From Agarophyton chilense (taxonomy: Eukaryota; Rhodophyta; Florideophyceae; Gracilariales; Gracilariaceae), in the NCBI GenBank assembly GCA_030374765.1, contig JARGXX010000099.1, positions 1,550,001 to 1,614,000 on the forward strand: DNA of 64,000 nt, given 5' to 3'. Position 1 is the first letter of the stretch, and every line of letters starts with the position of its first letter. A program made the position numbers and the translations under genes. Positions 62,808-64,000 of this stretch are shown here, piece by piece. Under the pieces are notes generated by a model, which was not told where the DNA came from, did no database searches, and saw only the letters and a list, made by a program, of their open reading frames with translations.

Positions 62808-64000
62808 ATGTCGTCGTCCTCCACGCCGCTGGACATTCTATGCAACGTTGCCGCCGCCGAGCGTCGCGCCCCACCGCACGGTCCGCTACCACCCCCACCA
62901 CCTCCTTTCCCTCCACCTCCCCCGCCGCCACCACCGCCTCCTCGCGCCACGCTGCCACCCATCCGCCCCGCGCTCCCCCGTCTGTCGTCGTCCGCCCCGC
63001 CGCGCCCGTACCACCCGTTGTCGGCTTCGTCGCTGCCGCTGCTGCATCCGGCTCCGTTGCCTTCGTCGCCGCTACGCGCCGTGCTGCCCTTCCCGTGCTC
63101 GTTTCCAACTGCGCTGCCGTCGCGCTCGCTGCTGCTTCCGCACCCTACCCACCTCCCACCGCTGTCACCGTCGTCCCCCACGCCCTGTTCGCGGCCTTCG
63201 CTTTCACAGCCTTCGCTTTCGCAGCCTTCGCTTCCGCGCAATCTCTCTGCTCCCTCGCTGCGCCCCCCGCACCATACTACCCACAACCACAACCACAACC
63301 ACAACCACAACCATATCAACACCCACACCAACGCTTACACCAACACCCATACCAACACTCACACCAGCGCCCACCACCATCCACTCTACTCGCATCAGCC
63401 TAACCCCCACCACCATCAGCAGCACCCCAACCACCGTCACCACCATCAACCCTACCCGTCCCCCTCCTCCACCGTGCCGCAGCCCGCGTCGTACCCGTCG
63501 TCGCTAAGTGCACTGCCTCGCGCTCCACCCATAGCGCACTCGCCGCTGTCGCTGCCGCGCATGTCGCTGCCCTCCATGTGCACTTCGCCGCCCTCGTACG
63601 GCTCGCCTCCAGCGTCCACCGCAGCCCCGCGCCCACGCTCCACCTTCGGCTCGCCCGCCTCAATCAAGGGTGTCGCAGGGCGCGCCTCCAAGTCCACCGG
63701 CCGTCGCGACAGCTACACACGCTTTACAGCCGAAGAGGAGGCCATGCTGCTGGATGGCGTACGCGTCTTCGGTGTAGGCAACTGGAAAAAGATTTTGAAC
63801 AGCTACCGCTTCCATTGGAAGCGCACCGCCGTCGATCTCAAGGACAAGTATCGCAACATGACGCGTGCCAAGATGAGGCGTATCAACGCAGCTGCCGCTA
63901 CTGGCCCCCAGTCCGCTGCCGCCTCCCCGCGTCAGCGCTTGCCGCTGCCGTTGCCGCCCGTGCGCCGCCGCAGCAGCGTGAACGGTGGCGGCGGCGGTAT
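62808..64000 (+). CDS. telobox-type Myb protein, 5' part (runs off the window)
   Basis: Open from ATG 62808 to the window end without a stop (397 codons seen). Residues 1-300 are low-complexity: poly-Pro (about 28-47), Pro/Ser/Leu stretch, a His-Asn repeat encoded by CACAAC hexamers near 63288-63320, His/Pro/Gln-rich part. Then one Myb/SANT repeat at about 303-355: RFTAEEEAMLLDGVRVFGVG, NWKKILNSYRFHWKRTAVDL and DLKDKYRNM. VDLKDKYRN is the telobox, typical of proteins binding duplex telomeric TTAGGG-like repeats (TRF/TRB). A Pro/Arg and Gly-rich tail begins after it. Most likely a nuclear telomere- or promoter-binding protein. Codon use is strongly GC-ending. Confidence 0.82.
   Translation, partial: MSSSSTPLDILCNVAAAERRAPPHGPLPPPPPPFPPPPPPPPPPPRATLPPIRPALPRLSSSAPPRPYHPLSASSLPLLHPAPLPSSPLRAVLPFPCSFPTALPSRSLLLPHPTHLPPLSPSSPTPCSRPSLSQPSLSQPSLPRNLSAPSLRPPHHTTHNHNHNHNHNHINTHTNAYTNTHTNTHTSAHHHPLYSHQPNPHHHQQHPNHRHHHQPYPSPSSTVPQPASYPSSLSALPRAPPIAHSPLSLPRMSLPSMCTSPPSYGSPPASTAAPRPRSTFGSPASIKGVAGRASKSTGRRDSYTRFTAEEEAMLLDGVRVFGVGNWKKILNSYRFHWKRTAVDLKDKYRNMTRAKMRRINAAAATGPQSAAASPRQRLPLPLPPVRRRSSVNGGGGG
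63288..63360. repeat. CACAAC hexamer repeat in the Myb gene
   Basis: Near-perfect CACAAC units grading into CACCAACAC variants, encoding His-Asn then Thr/His-rich peptide. Probably polymorphic in length. Confidence 0.75.

Noticed and set aside
62411-63331. Gly/Arg-rich 306-codon frame antisense to the Myb gene
   Set aside because: Low-complexity mirror of Pro-rich codons; the plus-strand frame leads into an intact Myb repeat.
61994-63403. 469-codon plus-strand frame across the Myb leader
   Set aside because: Different frame from the Myb domain; Pro/Ser/Ala low complexity only; starts inside the neighbouring minus-strand gene.
1-64000. CRISPR arrays, bacterial operons, rRNA genes
   Set aside because: No regularly spaced identical repeats, no Shine-Dalgarno-led gene runs and no rRNA core sequences seen; spliced genes and LTR elements show a eukaryotic nuclear genome.

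Overview
The window looks like nuclear DNA of an intron-poor eukaryote, most probably a multicellular (florideophyte) red alga of the Chondrus type. That assignment is an inference. It rests on long intronless genes for clearly eukaryotic proteins (a 2,716-codon GCN1, ARMC8/GID5, UBR7, DCAF4), a phytyl-ester-synthase-like gene that points to a photosynthetic cell, a mannosylglycerate-hydrolase-like glycosidase, three short introns (72-98 nt) with GTAAGT or GTATGT donors, and blocks of LTR retrotransposons and a Helitron separating gene-dense islands.

Layout. 1-14.4 kb is a gene island: an ArsM-type arsenite methyltransferase (+), a plastid-type esterase/acyltransferase (-), UBR7 (+), a RING protein (-), ARMC8 (+) and DCAF4 (+). 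Four of these six belong to the ubiquitin system. 14.4-23 kb holds a three-exon cyclophilin with a possible N-myristoylation signal (-), a secreted tyrosinase with one intron (+) and a membrane-anchored GH63-type hydrolase (-). 23-25.3 kb is gene-free and carries several tandem repeats. 25.3-30.4 kb is a decayed autonomous Helitron on the minus strand. Most of its Rep-helicase lies in one frame interrupted by four nonsense codons.

32.1-51.1 kb is a nested pair of Ty3/gypsy retrotransposons. Element A (LTRs 32132-33012 and 50241-51124) is split in its gag by the younger element B (33909-44635), which is flanked by a perfect 5-bp target duplication ACAGG. B carries gag, a protease-RT-RNaseH-integrase-chromodomain polyprotein and, unusually, a long broken reading frame on the opposite strand between pol and the 3' LTR. 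I recognise no family for that frame, and it is the most novel item in the window. An older B-type LTR fragment abuts the right end of A.

53.2-64 kb is a second gene island: GCN1 (+), a putative chorismate-lyase-like protein (-) and the 5' part of a telobox-Myb gene (+) that runs off the window. GC content rises sharply from about 59.9 kb to the right end.

Together the host genes describe ordinary housekeeping (ubiquitin signalling, translation stress control, prolyl isomerisation) plus algal specialities (arsenic methylation, phenol oxidation, compatible-solute turnover, plastid lipid metabolism). No rRNA gene, convincing tRNA gene or CRISPR array was found.
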